NCBI GenBank assembly: GCA_030062745.1
Contig: CP099843.1
Coordinates: forward strand, 21,612,583 to 21,676,582
Source: Capitulum mitella
Lineage: Eukaryota; Arthropoda; Thecostraca; Pollicipedomorpha; Pollicipedidae
Direction: 5' to 3'
DNA: 64,000 nt
Part shown: positions 32,001 through 43,300 of the stretch, piece after piece
How positions within the stretch are numbered: the first letter of the stretch is position 1
Layout: each line of letters starts with the position of its first letter
Translations under genes and position numbers: made by a program
The notes under the pieces: model-generated
The model's database searches: none
What the model saw: only the letters and a program-made list of their open reading frames with translations
Told to the model about the DNA's origin: nothing

Positions 32001-34354
32001 ATATCAGGTAATTGCTGGTGGCGCTCTTTTTCCGCTTGCGGCCGGCGAGAAGGAAAACCTGGAAAAGAAATTTAAGGACTCGTTAAAACATTATTTGAAT
32101 AAGAGCACGAATGTTACGTAAGAGGTGATGAAGGTGTTACGAAATGAGCATACATTTTCCTGACCTTAGCGTAACGGTGCTTTTACTACTTTTTAATTTT
32201 TTTATATTTTTCGTGTATTTATTTATTCATTTATTTATTTTTGATGCAGTCTGGACAGAAATATTACCACCTGTACCCATACCTCCCAGCATTAAATGTA
32301 ATAAAAACTCACATGGCAGTGAAGGGTCAATCTCACTTTAGCAGAGCCCAGACGGTGACCGCAGGCATATGTTAGATTGACTGACAGCTCAGGTGGTGGC
32401 CGGCCAAGAGTCCGTGTTGCGTTCATAAGTCTAACAGGAGGGAATTTAAAGGATCGGACTTCACGTTACCATTGTCATCACCAGCTCTATTACGCGCAAC
32501 TAAATTGGCTTGAGTAGCCAGGTGTTTTCATACCCTGTTTGCCCTTTGCCCTCACCCTCCTCCTCCGTATGCGAATTCCATTGTGCCAGTTAGCATGGCT
32601 GGAAATTCCCGAAAATTACTTGGGGGTCTACGAATGATTTCAGGCCGTTTCTTTCCACTCATTGTCATAGGCCTAATCTTAAAATCCCTGAAAAAATGCG
32701 GGGTGCGGACTCTCCCCAGCCCCCCCCCCCCACCCTACCCCCGCATGCTAACCTGCTAACCATATCAATTAGGCCAGTTCCGGATATTTTCATTATGGGA
32801 GCATTTTCCCGCCGCGGCCGGCTGGTGCTCGCACGTTCCCCGCGGCTGTTACCACACGACCGCCGCCCGCCTGCGTCCACCATTTGGGAAAAACACTCCC
32901 CAGATCCTGGCCCTAACTTTCGGAACGGGCCCCGACCAGCAGCAGTGACTGAGACCGCAGGTGGCGACGATTGTTCGTTTCCCGTTTAACGAGGGCTCAG
33001 CCGGCGGCGGCGCTGAATCCGCTCCTCTCATGGATCGCCCATCACGGACAAGTAACGAGCGCCCCCAGGTCAGCCCCCAGCTGGCTGCGGCCAGCTGGGG
33101 CCGGTCGTGCCGGCAGCGGCACTCGCCTTTTTGCCGTCCTCCTTCTCCATATGCAGGAAGTAGGTGGGGTAGAGGCCTCGGTCCATGCCGCGCCGGTCGC
33201 GCGTGACGCGGCACTTGACGTGGGCGCCCTGCGCGGCCGGCTCCAGCACCAGCTGCTCGACGGCGTCCATCCGGACCGCCCCGGAGCTGACGGTCGCGCT
33301 CAGCTGCGGCGGCCGGACGGAGGCGTCACACGCCGCGTCACGGCCCGGCGGCGAGTCACGGGGCGGACGGGACGAGGTCTGTCGTGACGCTCAGTGAAAT
33401 CACGCTGAGACGACGCCGCCCGGCCCGAAATATACTTCAGGTGGCCAGTCAGTAAAAACAAGTTCTCGGTAACAAGGTCTGATCTGGTTATTAACTGGTC
33501 CGATCGATTTCAAAAATGTCCGACATTGGTCCAGTGACCATTACATTCCGGAAACGGTCTGACACTGGTTCAGTGAGTCCTAGTGACAGTTCTGGTGAGT
33601 CATTCTGGTCCACACAGTCTCGATAATATTTTGAACCGGGCCAGTCAGTCCCAGAAATAGTCTGGCGCCGGTTTACACAGTCCCAGTCGTAGTCTGGTGC
33701 AGGTCCAGTCAGTCCCAGTAACAGTTTGGCACCGGTCTGTGCAGTCCCAGCAGCAGTCTGGCTCTGGTCCACGCGGTTTCAGCAGCAGCCTGGCTCTGGC
33801 CCGGTGAGCCCGGTAACCGGCGACTCTGGTCCGGTGAGCCCGGTAACCGGTGACTCTGGTCCGGTGAGCCCGGTAACCGGCGACTGTGGTCCGGTGAACC
33901 CGGTAACCGGCGACCCTGGTCCAGTGAGCCCGGCAACCGGCGACTCTGGTCCAGTGAGCCCGGTAACCGGCGACCGTGGTCCGGTGAGCCCGGTAACCGG
34001 CGACCTTGGTCCGGTGAGTCCGGTAACCGGCGACCGTGGCCCGGTGAGCCCGGTAACCGGCGACTCTGGTCCAGTGAGCCCGGTAACCGGCGACTCTGGT
34101 CCAGTGAGCCCGGTAACCGGCGACCGTGGCCCGGTGAGCCCGGTAGTCGGCGACCGTGGTCCCGCTGAGCCCGGCAGCCGACAGCCCGGTTCGACTGACC
34201 GGTCGGGACGCCCGCGGCGTGCTGTCGGCCGGGCTGGTCGGCCGCAACAGGGAGCTGTCAGTAGACGTCGACTCCTGCTCCAGCAAGGTGGCCTCCTCCA
34301 GGCGGCGCTCCTCGGCCAGAGTCTGGCGCAGTGTGCGCCACTTTCGGCCCGTCG
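26055..34354 (-). CDS. ktub: Tubby-like protein (king tubby), tubby domain complete, N-terminal exon(s) not found
   Basis: Tubby proteins bind PtdIns(4,5)P2 at the plasma membrane and bring receptors into cilia through IFT-A (family knowledge). Seven exons in transcription order: 34354-34200, 33303-33127, 32058-31956, 28361-28234, 27402-27285, 26909-26757, 26188-26055. They total 321 residues plus stop with matching phases. Signposts: [39 protein letters not shown] (basic PIP2-binding strand), [64 protein letters not shown], and the family ending [19 protein letters not shown]. The second exon ends in a GC donor (AAAAAG|GCGAGT); the others are GT-AG. Exon 34354-34200 begins in phase 1, so about 100 residues of N terminus lie upstream; no exon could be supported there. 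The short 103-bp exon at 31956 is easily missed. Two TTAA elements occupy the intron between 28361 and 31956. Confidence 0.93.
27096..27290 (-). repeat. 30-bp minisatellite made of copies of a tubby exon's splice donor
   Basis: The exon 27402-27285 ends (minus strand) CTGCTCG|GTAACC. The unit CTGCTCGGTAACCATACACC plus GTCCGCCGCC repeats at 30 bases, with about five clear copies and two or three decayed ones, so each unit again contains CTGCTCG|GTAACC. Translated, it is a ten-residue repeat [10 protein letters not shown] in the frame of the exon. The correct join is from the first donor to 26909 ([17 protein letters not shown]). Confidence 0.92.
28804..30025. mobile_element. Non-autonomous TTAA-flanked element, family B copy 1 (in a tubby intron)
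   Basis: Begins TTAA|CCCGCGCCC at 28800-28803/28804 and ends GAACGGG|TTAA at 30025/30026-30029. It is 1,222 bp with no open frame of note. Near each end there is a G-run/C-run hairpin (GGGGGCGGTTGAGCGCCCCC near the left, GGGCGGTCAACCGCC near the right). It shares much of its length, in inverted orientation, with the copy at 39173-40362 (e.g. CTCTAACTCACGAACGGTTG). TTAA duplication and CCC...GGG ends resemble piggyBac-type MITEs. Confidence 0.82.
30673..31775. mobile_element. Diverged, inverted TTAA element, family A copy 3 (in a tubby intron)
   Basis: Starts TTAA|CCCTATTCCC (30669-30672/30673). Its reverse complement follows family A in the same order: GGAATAGGGTTAA end, the CTGAGGT-CTCCCAAAAAC block, the ATAGGCGGTGCC-like block, and the AATCGATTTGCC-like block near 31725. 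Its far end does not show the expected CCCGGAGGG terminus and TTAA, so it is truncated or eroded near 31770. It ends about 180 bases before the tubby exon at 31956. Confidence 0.72.
32190..32245. repeat. AT-rich simple repeat (TTTA/ATTT type)
   Basis: Run of TTTTTAT, ATTTATTTATTC and TTTATTTATTTTTG in the tubby intron just upstream (on the gene strand) of the 103-bp exon. It is a simple-sequence tract with no further feature. Confidence 0.8.
33480..34165 (-). repeat. 30-bp minisatellite (33786-34165) with an older degenerate block (33480-33785), tubby intron
   Basis: Thirteen or so copies of CCGGTGAGCCCGGTAACCGG plus CGACTCTGGT (plus-strand reading) at an exact 30-base period. The older block to its left has the same ..GGTCCAGTCAGTCCCAG.. 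vocabulary but much more decay. It begins about 35-60 bases inside the intron after the tubby exon ending at 34200. On the plus strand each unit reads like a good splice donor (G|GTGAGC), but the gene runs on the minus strand. False open frames of about 250 codons occur on both strands. Confidence 0.92.
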
Positions 34355-34689
34355 CTGGAAACGGGGGACAGTTACCGCTCCGACACGGCACGGCTGTCAC
34401 CGGTGTCGTCGTGAAGTGTGGGTCGTGATCACGAGTCTCTTATGGGCGAGTCCTGAATCAGGGTCACGTGGTGACTTTTAGGGCCGTGATCGACCAGACT
34501 TTTACGCTGCTTTTTTGCGTTATGTAACAAACCCTTCACGGCCAACCAGACGTTCGGGCCCCAAGGCGCCTCACTATCTCCAATTAAGAGGAAAGGGATC
34601 AGACGGCATTGCGGCAAATGTGACATGATAGTGACAAAAACGCGTTCCACGTCCATTATTTTAAGTAACAATAAAGAGAGGTGCCGTTT

Positions 34690-35090
34690 AAAGTCAAAGC
34701 AGCATTTCCGCTCGAGTCAGCCGCGCGGCCCGCCGGAAGCCGCGCTGTTTCGGCGCGTGAAGACGGCGCGCAGTGCGATTGATCACCGCGGCCGGAGGCT
34801 GCGCCACCCTCGTCTCGGTGCGTATCGATCGGAGCGGCGGCTGCCAGCCGGCCGGCCGGGCGGCGGGCGGCGGCCCGGCCGCCGGCGGCCTCCCGCTGCA
34901 GCCGGTCGGTCCGGCCCGGCCGGCCCGCGCTCACCTCTGACGGCCCACATGACTGCGGCCACCCTCCGGGACAGCTCGGCACCGACTGAAATCACGGCCG
35001 GCGGCTCCTCCGAGATGAAACGGCCGGTAACCATGGAAATATCGCAACACACCGGAGAACGCGCTGCGAGGCGGCCGCGGCTGGCATTAC
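34690..35090 (-). promoter_or_regulatory. CpG-rich island upstream of tubby, possible promoter/5' exon region
   Basis: A stretch of very high GC and CpG density (for example GGCCGGCCGGGCGGCGGGCG near 34850) about 350-700 bases upstream of the first placed tubby exon on its strand. Its position makes it a candidate for the promoter and the missing 5' exon. No initiator, TATA box or coding exon can be supported directly. Confidence 0.4.
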
Positions 35091-35109
35091 GGCCCCGGTC
35101 TCTGACGTC

Positions 35110-35378
35110 CGCGCTCAAGGTGAAACGGGTCGCAGCTCCGACGATCACACCGGCGGTAAGAAGGATCACGGGCCTGACGACCATACCAAGAGTAAAACGG
35201 AACAAAGCTCTGACGTTCACACCAGGGGTGGGACGGATCACGGCTCTGACGATCACACCGGCGGTAAGAAGGATCACGGGCCTGACGAACATACCAAGAG
35301 TAAAACGGAACAAAGCTCTGACGTTCACACGAGGGATGGGACCAATCACGGCTCCGACGTTCACACCGGGGTGCTAAC
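35110..35378. repeat. Higher-order tandem repeat, 108 bp = 3 x 36 bp
   Basis: The phrase GACGATCACACCGGCGGTAA recurs at 35140 and 35248, a 108-base period. Each 108-bp unit contains three diverged 36-bp subunits of the type CACACC/ATACCAAG...GACGxTC. About two and a half higher-order units are present. It lies just beyond the CpG-rich stretch, outside any placed exon. Confidence 0.85.
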
Positions 35379-38300
35379 ATATCGGCAGCGCGGCATGGCA
35401 GCTGGGGACACATAAGTCTGGACCAAATGACTGCCGGGAGCTCAATAAAGCATAATTGTGGACGTTCTACGTGTCTCTCTAAATACCCCTCTTTCTTCAA
35501 CTGTTCTTCTCTTTTTTACATGAACTTACTGATAGATGTCCGCCAGTGACGACACAAAAATACTATGAGTTCATATAACGTTTAATGACTTGACAAACTT
35601 TAATCTTCTGTCAAAGCTGGTCAGTATTGGTTTAGTTTCGTGCTATCCGCTCAGAAACCTGGGCGGGCGGCATAAAACTGATCCAGCAAGCTGAAACAGG
35701 TTGGATACAGCGTATGTTATGAGAAGTGTCATGGGAATGCCCCGGGGGTATATGAAGCCTAGATCTGGGAATTGGATGGCAAATTTCAGAACTGTGCCGC
35801 TTGTCCTCTGTGTGGTAGTGTTGAACTGTATTGGTGCGACCTCGACTCGGTTGTGGCTGGTGAAGGCAGGCAACTCCATCAACATTATCTGGTTCAATTC
35901 GTAGTGTTTCTTGAAGTGTCATTCCGAGTAGTGATTTTTTACTGATTTTGCGCAGAAGCCCAAGGTCTCGTTTAGGCAGTGGTGCAAGGAAAGCTATTGC
36001 CGAAAAATTGCTCTGGCCCTACCAAGTTCGAAAACACTCTTACACTGATGTACATGATTTGCACTGGTAAGGCATATGAACTTTGGTACAATAAACCCAG
36101 GCAAACATCCCACAAATGTCGCCATACACATGTTAAATTTAATATTCATGGCTGTCGAATATGCTTCAGTCAGATTTATTCAGTCAGTTGGTAAACTACA
36201 ATAACGAGGTGTGTGGCAAGCTCTGCTGATTCCAAAATTAGTTCCAAATTGTTCAGTTTCATGCTTCAGCCTCTTAAACTGTCATGTCGAGGACTAAAGG
36301 GAACACCGTAGATCTCATTTCGTTGGCAACAGCTAGGAACACATCAGCAATTTATTGGAATACTACATTGGCCAGACAACGGTCAGCGTAATTCAACGTC
36401 GATTTATTGGAATACCACAAGGGCCGCTCGACGGCCAGCGGTCCGCCTGACCTTTCGACATAATTATGGCCTGCAGAGCTGGAACCGAGGAAGGGCTCTG
36501 GGGGCCTGAGGCCCCCCTTTCCGTTGAAGACCGTGGTAAATATTTCAGTGACCGTTTCGCCTCTCGTGAGGTCATATATATCGTTCGTTTCGGTAAGCGA
36601 GAAGACGGTCGCTCCATCCGTAGTTCCTGAGCAACTGAGCTGCCCATCTCCTTTCAAACATTCCGGCCAGTCCATACTTGAACGTCAAGTCGGCTGCGTC
36701 GGTTACCTCTCTTATGAGAACCCTGACTACACATCTAGTGACCTGAAACGGCCTAACCAAAGTCCATGATTTTCATTAGAACTCACATAGAACGACTCAC
36801 CATTCTAGCTTCAGTGATAACGTCGGATAGTCTCAAGCTTTGTCGTCCGCCTGCCGTCGGCTGACGAGTTCGATGGACTCGCTACTGACAATTAAATATG
36901 TCGCTTCGTGTTGTCTTATTTTCGAGATATCCGCAAACCACATAAGTACAGAATGCTCCCAGAAGAGGATTGGGAGCCCACTCGTCGCCCTTGGTGGCGG
37001 GAAATTTGTGTTTCTTCCTAAGTGAAAATCAGACAACGTCGAGTTCCATAATTAGGATTTGGGCCCACCCCTTCCTTAAAAAAACCTGGGTGCACCATTA
37101 GATATCGGGGATTGCCGACTCCCTCCTCATGCCCAGTCTACAGTGCGACTTGTTCTCTTGCCTGACCTAACCAGGCATGGCTGGATATTCCAGAAGATTA
37201 TCGCGTGGTTGATTATGATTTCAAACCGTTCCTCTACAGTTACTGCCGCATGCTAAATGCTAAAATGTCTGCACAGTGAGGGGTTTATTCTATTCCGTCC
37301 CTCCTCCCCCGCCCCAGGACTTACAAGCCCGTACCCAGAAACCAAAATGCTAGACGTTCCTTGTGTTCATGTGGTACCCTTTAAACTAAACCAGTTAAAT
37401 TTGGACTTCGGGTCAGCAAAGAAGTGAAGTGTTTGTCTCGCAGACTGTCCAGTCAGGCCCAATTTGCTCTGTGGAAACTTTTATCGAGAATTGCGCAATT
37501 ATAACCCATTTTACGTCGTTTCAAACGCATAGGCTGTTCCGCCGTGCCGCCGGGTAATGCGGAACAGCCTATATGCGTATACCTGGACGCAACGGAGAAT
37601 GGTGACTAACGTTAAATTGTAGCCGCATACCTGTACTCAACAGGACAAGCGCTGGGAAGAGAGCAGACAGGGAATACGTTGTCCAGGTCCCCCTACAAGC
37701 ACGCAGATATACAACATTTGACTTGAATCTGCGCGCTTTATATTAGAGCATTCCATTTTACAGGAGCGGGCAACTCTTATACGTAGTTCAGCTGGCGATG
37801 CAATGAGCTCACCTGACGGAACCGCAATGCACCTATATACCAGAGCCCGATACATGCAGCGGCACTTTGACTTGCATAGATTCACCTAGTGTCGGACCAC
37901 GTGACTCATTAGGGAAGAGGCGGCGGGCTTCGCCATCAAAACCCCGGAAGAAGTGCGATATATCTTAGTCAAATCATGACGTGTTTAGTTATTTATTTAT
38001 GCATTTATTTTTGCACTTCTTCTGCTTTTTTCTTTCTTTTTTCGTTTTTGTTATTTTTCTGCTGTCCTTGCTAGGCAAAAAAATATATAAAAAAACAGAA
38101 AAATGCATTCAAACGAGTGAAGCGAATTCGAGCGAATGAAGCCAGCGCACGTAGTCACAGTCGATGAAACCAGACTTTTGAATGTTCAAATTCCCCTGGC
38201 TTGTTTAGACCTTGAGCACTAAAACCCATGCATTTGCTGAAAGCTCTCGTTCAGGGCTATCATTTTCAATTTGAAACGTTGCGATTGGTCCATTAGTTAC

Positions 38301-39168
38301 GGAGCGAGACGGCATCTTGGGGGTAAAAAATAGCTCTCCCCCAGAAAATGGCATAGTTCTAAGTATGTCAACGAACGCCGGGTTAAAAGATCATGCTTTA
38401 ACCCGACACAGCTTGGGGGTGTCAGATAGGGCATCCCTGCGGTTTTCTGCAAATACCTTCTGAACCATTAGAGCCAGCCCCATTTTCAGTACCTAACCAA
38501 TAATCAGTTTTACATATTATGACATCAAAATCATTTCCATACTACGTTAGATCATGGAGATATGGCGTCATAAGTGAACCTTTGCATGCATGTTTTTACC
38601 TCTTCAGACGGTGGCGCGAACATGCTTGGTTTCTGATAATGTTCACGAATATAATGCGTGGATTATTTGGGTTTACATAAGACACGGTCCCCGGAAGGAT
38701 ATACAGCCATGACACGTCAACATAAAAGGTTACGCTCGTTCACATGAATGATGATGATTGAACTGATTTTCATTGAGGGTGGTAAAATTGGTTGCCGCTG
38801 GCCTTCCCCATCGTTAAAGCCGGACAAGTAAATCTACATAGGCCTTTTAGCAAGGCTCACCAAATGCAGCGTGGGTTCATCAGTTCACGTATTAGGTAGA
38901 TGTCGAGCCAAAATGAAATGCAGCATTGTCTGTGGAAGATCGTTCAGCAACAGCACAGAGCAATTATTGTCCTAGTCAGAAGAAGAAAAGATGACTAAGT
39001 CCTGATCTCACTTGATCTTGTCCCAATAAAGAGCAGACAGAGCATATTTAGTTATCACGACATGTAATTTCAGTTCTGCACTTGACGCGCTTAAGAATCC
39101 AAACGAGAAATTATTGCTCTTTGTCAAGAAGAGTAATGCACCCTTATCTGACCTGTCCTAGACTGATC
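35379..39168. other. Gene-poor DNA, no supported gene
   Basis: Mostly AT-rich. I find no splice-consistent exon or recognisable protein. A direct repeat of a 'ATTTATTGGAATACCACA' phrase occurs near 36350 and 36402, suggesting a small insertion or duplication. A hairpin lies at 37525-37578. Composition and scattered short frames are consistent with decayed transposons. Confidence 0.45.
37525..37578. repeat. Hairpin with about 18-bp stem
   Basis: ACGCATAGGCTGTTCCGC pairs with GCGGAACAGCCTATATGCGT across a GC-rich loop of about 16 bases; the only defect is a two-base bulge (AT) in the right arm. No coding context. Could be the centre of a foldback element or a small structured RNA; sequence alone does not decide. 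Confidence 0.6.
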
Positions 39169-39172
39169 TTAA

Positions 39173-40362
39173 CCCGTCCCCGACGGGGGGCAGTTGACCG
39201 CCCCCCCCTGAGATTTTTCTAGGATTGCGAGAGAACGAACAAACACAGAGCCAAAAACTTGTTGTACCTTTTGCATCACCAATTTTACATCTCGTGTCAA
39301 AATTTTGACCTCAGGTCAAGTCAGGTGCCTGACATAGGTCAGGTCAAACGAACCTATGTCCAAAAAAGTTTAGCGCCCTCTAATTTTGTTGGAAAACAAG
39401 ATATCACATTAACACTTTCAGGGATTAGTGATCGTGATAGATGCAACAAATCTGCTATCTCAGATTTTTCGGAATTTTCCGAGTCATTGACCTAGCCCAT
39501 TTTTAAAACATGTCCTCGTTTTTCGGAAATTGACGGAATATTTCACAATATTTTTAGTGTGGAACGAAGCAGACACCTAGTTACCCTCGTTGGGCAAAGT
39601 ATCAATGACTTCCAGCCATTGACCTGAGGTCAGGTCGCGAATAACTGGTGTGAGCCAAAACGTACCACCGTCAAAATCGACAATGAATTACTCGGAATGG
39701 GTAGAAAATATCAGAACTAGATTGCACAGACGTAAGTAATACCAGAAACCTCAAAAAGTTTGAAAAAATGGCATATTTTGGAAATAAGCAGACTCGCGAA
39801 AAAAGCCCCGTCAGTTGTGTAGATTGGTGACTAATGAATTTTTCCAAAATTTAAACAATGAAAATCGATCGCAAGAACCAATAAGATCAATAAAATTTAC
39901 ATTGATAGGTTTTTCGCGAAAATAAAGGGACGCTAAAATTTATTCCCGTCACTTTGTTACTGCATACGGGTGCGGCGCACGCCGACAGCTGGCGTGAGAA
40001 TTGCCGTGTCCTTAACGTTTCGGCATATATATTGAACAAATCTGGGAAATTAGACGTATATCGGCATCCGCGGACCTTTACTTGTGCGCTGGTGCCTTTA
40101 CCTATGCGTTATTCGTTACGGCCCTTGAGATTCAGGCCATTTCTTGGTCTTATGCAGTCGGTTATAAGAAAACATATATGGGGCGTAAATTGCTTACATA
40201 TTATCCAAAAATGAGACCAGTTTCGAGCTCTACTCGTCACAAGCTTTCCAACGGTATGCTTATTTTTATCGTGCGACCAACCGTTCGTGAGTTAGAGGGG
40301 GTGGCCAACTGCTCCCTCCCCCAGTCGCACATGTTCGAAACCGACCGACGGTCGTGCGCGGG
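39173..40362. mobile_element. Non-autonomous TTAA-flanked element, family B copy 2
   Basis: TTAA (39169-39172) | CCCGTCCCCGACGGGG... to ...CGTGCGCGGG | TTAA (40363-40366), 1,190 bp. It is inverted relative to copy 1 at 28804 and matches it in the terminal CTCTAACTCACGAACGGTTG segment and in the CAGACGTAAGTAAT and AATAAAGGGACGCTAAAAT-type interior. A C/G hairpin (CGGGGGGCAGTTGACCGCCC) is next to the left end. No protein is encoded. Confidence 0.82.
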
Positions 40363-40366
40363 TTAA

Positions 40367-43300
40367 TTGGATGAAAAACAGGTAATGCAAAACTAATCAT
40401 CAGGCCTCATTTCAGTCCTTTCCGTCGCATGGACCAAAAAGGCTGCGAGTGGGAATCGACCTTTGGCACGTAAAGGAGGACCAATATTTCACTTCATCTA
40501 GACTGACCTTGACCCGACATTTTTGACTTCTTGGCATCCTTCTGATGCAGAAGATCGTCATCTTTCCATTGTTATCCAGCTCAAGACTCTAAGACCAACG
40601 TTGCCAATGATATGATGCACGGACCGCTGTCAGTTTTTCCGACATCTGCTCGAATGCCTTACGTGGCCCGTTACGTCATCCGTCTCGCGACCAGGACTAA
40701 TATAGTATTTTCTGAATCCAAGACCTAGGGCTATCGATGGGCGATGGACTAGCTTAGATCCGACAGTTCGATCCTGAAATAACAGGGGGTGCCGTTTTTG
40801 GCGGTCGCGGGTGCGAAAACACGACCAGCGGTGTCGGCTTAACAGCTGATTGATTTAGTGCCACGGTCTGCGATCAGGTGGCCGGACTGGAAGAGCCCAT
40901 CGGTGTTGAACAAACTAAGTTCTTAGTAAAAGTTAAGATATTTATATTTATAGCATGTACAGTAGTAATGAAAAAGTTCTAGAGTTGAGAGGCCAGTCAC
41001 ATAGAACAGAACCACTGACAGCTTGCTAACGGCGTCTCTTTTATTTCACATATGCCCTAATTAATCGCACGTATCGGTTTTGGCAAGCGTGACGGGAACG
41101 TTAATTTTCCGCTCCATTAAACGCTCTGCAGAAAAACCTCTAGCCATTCAAACAGTGAAGTAACATTATTTCAACGGAACATGCAACATGCCATCCACGA
41201 ACCACCAACAACAACATTACAAGTCATCCGTCTCAGTGAAGTCTGCAATAACATCAACTTGCGTCTGGTGTCCTAGAATCCATATTTCTTCAAACCAGTT
41301 CTTTGGTAGCTCACGCAACGAGTGAATTAGACGTTACAGAGACTAACGTTAAAGCGCAGAACACTTGGTTGATGCCGTTCAGTATCAGCTGGAGTCCCTT
41401 ATTGGCAGGAAAAGCAATCGAATGGATCTTTCAAACAGTCCTTGATCAAGGAAAAACGCCTGGTACAGCTAGTAACTGCATAGCCTTCTAAAATGTGCAT
41501 TAATTTTCCTCGATGCTCTGGCGACGTTACGCAGACAACATTTTCGAGTCCTTTCTTTTGGTGCATCGTCATTGCTAAAGTTACGGAGGCCAAGGAAAAT
41601 CACCCCGGTGCCCCTTTTATGCCCACAGCGACGCCTCCACCTCTGCTCTGACAGAAGGGCCTGCTCACGATTTCATTCCTGTTGCATTTGAACCAGAAGC
41701 AAATGTAAAATCTGGCATTCGATTTTTATTAGCTGGCATTTTCTTGACCAGTGCCATAGCTATACAAACTAACACTGCCGAATTAAGCAGTCGTTATTTG
41801 TTTTTGAGTGACGGATATCGTCACCGGAGACCTCTCACACGTCTGAAGAGGACCATGTCCATACGCCTGTGGAGTCTGAGTATCTGTTGCGTGCTGAATC
41901 GATGCACCGCCGCTGCAGTGTCTTGGTCCGGCTTCTGCTCCGTCGTTCGTCTCTCTTTGCACCCCGCGGTCCACCGACTGTCCAAGAACGTTATACAGGC
42001 GTGTTTGAGGCGGTCTATTCAGGTCCTGGTATTCCGGCCTCTCTGAGGCGTGCTGTTCAGGTCTCCCAGACTAGCCGCTGATAACGTTAAAACTTCAGCT
42101 TTCCCGCAATGTGTGCGAAAACAAAACATAGAAAAGTCATTAAGTTTCATGTTTCTGTTTCATGTAGTTGGTAAATGGTGGGCAAAAACATTAAAGGGAG
42201 TGTAATAACCTCTTACCAGAATAGGCTTAAGGGATACTACGTTCAATAGCAGGTTATGGCCTCGATTTCAAGTGGTGCGAAATAATGATGAGCTTACCAA
42301 TGCGATATTAATAAAATAAATGAAAAAAGTATTGTAAAAATAAATAGGTAAATAAAATGCAGGTAAGAAATCCAGTCGAACAACAGCTTCGTTACATTCC
42401 AACAACATAATATTTCCTGCCATTGAAAGCAAAACGAAAAGGCGATGGTGATAGAAACTGAAGGTGGGCGTTAGACCTGGCTGAATAATTATTTCCAGGT
42501 GGCGTCAATTAGGAAAATAAGAAATCTGAAAAACAACGGAAATCTTACCTTCTGATTAAGCATTAATTAATAAGGCTGTGTAAAAGGAACATTCTGAATG
42601 CGTATCATATTCTCTAGCGCTTTACATGTTCATTTTTAACAACTTTAGCTTTTTTTCCTTTGAGGAACTGCTCAATATCTGGCATGGCGTAACTCAGAAG
42701 TTCAACATCTCACGCTCATTTCTTTCTGAACAGTCCATCCCAGACTGCAGTGAAACCACCATCCACCGTCAATGTCTGACACCGCTCGTACTTGCCAGAC
42801 GCTGCTCCTTCGCTGCGACGATCGCAGATTTCCGTCTGCAAGCGGGTTCGTGCTCTCCACCGGTTTCCCTGTCCGCACGTGAGTTCTTCTTCGCCGGAGT
42901 CCTTCCACAGGCCGGCGTGGACTCAGAACGTTCCGGCCCGTGGCCCGCCTGCGCCGCGAGGTCCCCCCGTTCCCGCGGTCCGCTCCCCGGACCGGGCGAC
43001 GCCGCTCCTGCGGACGACGGCCGGCCGACTGGCCCGGTCCGTCGAAACCGACGCCGCCGCGGCCCGGAGGGACGGCCGACGCGCCGCTGCCGACGGCGGC
43101 GGACGCCCGGCCGACGGCCGGCCCGCTCTGACTTTCGCGGCCGACGCTCGAAATAGGCCGGGAGATGACCGCCGCTGACAGGAGCAGTCGCCTGACGGGT
43201 TCGACCACCGGGCCGCGATTACGACAGGGTAACAATACTCGACGCATAGAGGTCTCTCCGGGGCAAAGGAAAAGCTCTCAGCTTATGACTCATATCTTCT

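Noticed and set aside
33645..34481. Two 251-codon frames (both strands) with GPVSPVTGD and VAGYRAH repeats
   Set aside because: Readings of the 30-bp minisatellite; only the [20 protein letters not shown] part on the minus strand is a real tubby exon.
42702..43247. 181-codon minus-strand frame
   Set aside because: Arg/Gly/Pro-rich text driven by local GC content; no recognisable domain, so only the CpG island itself is reported.
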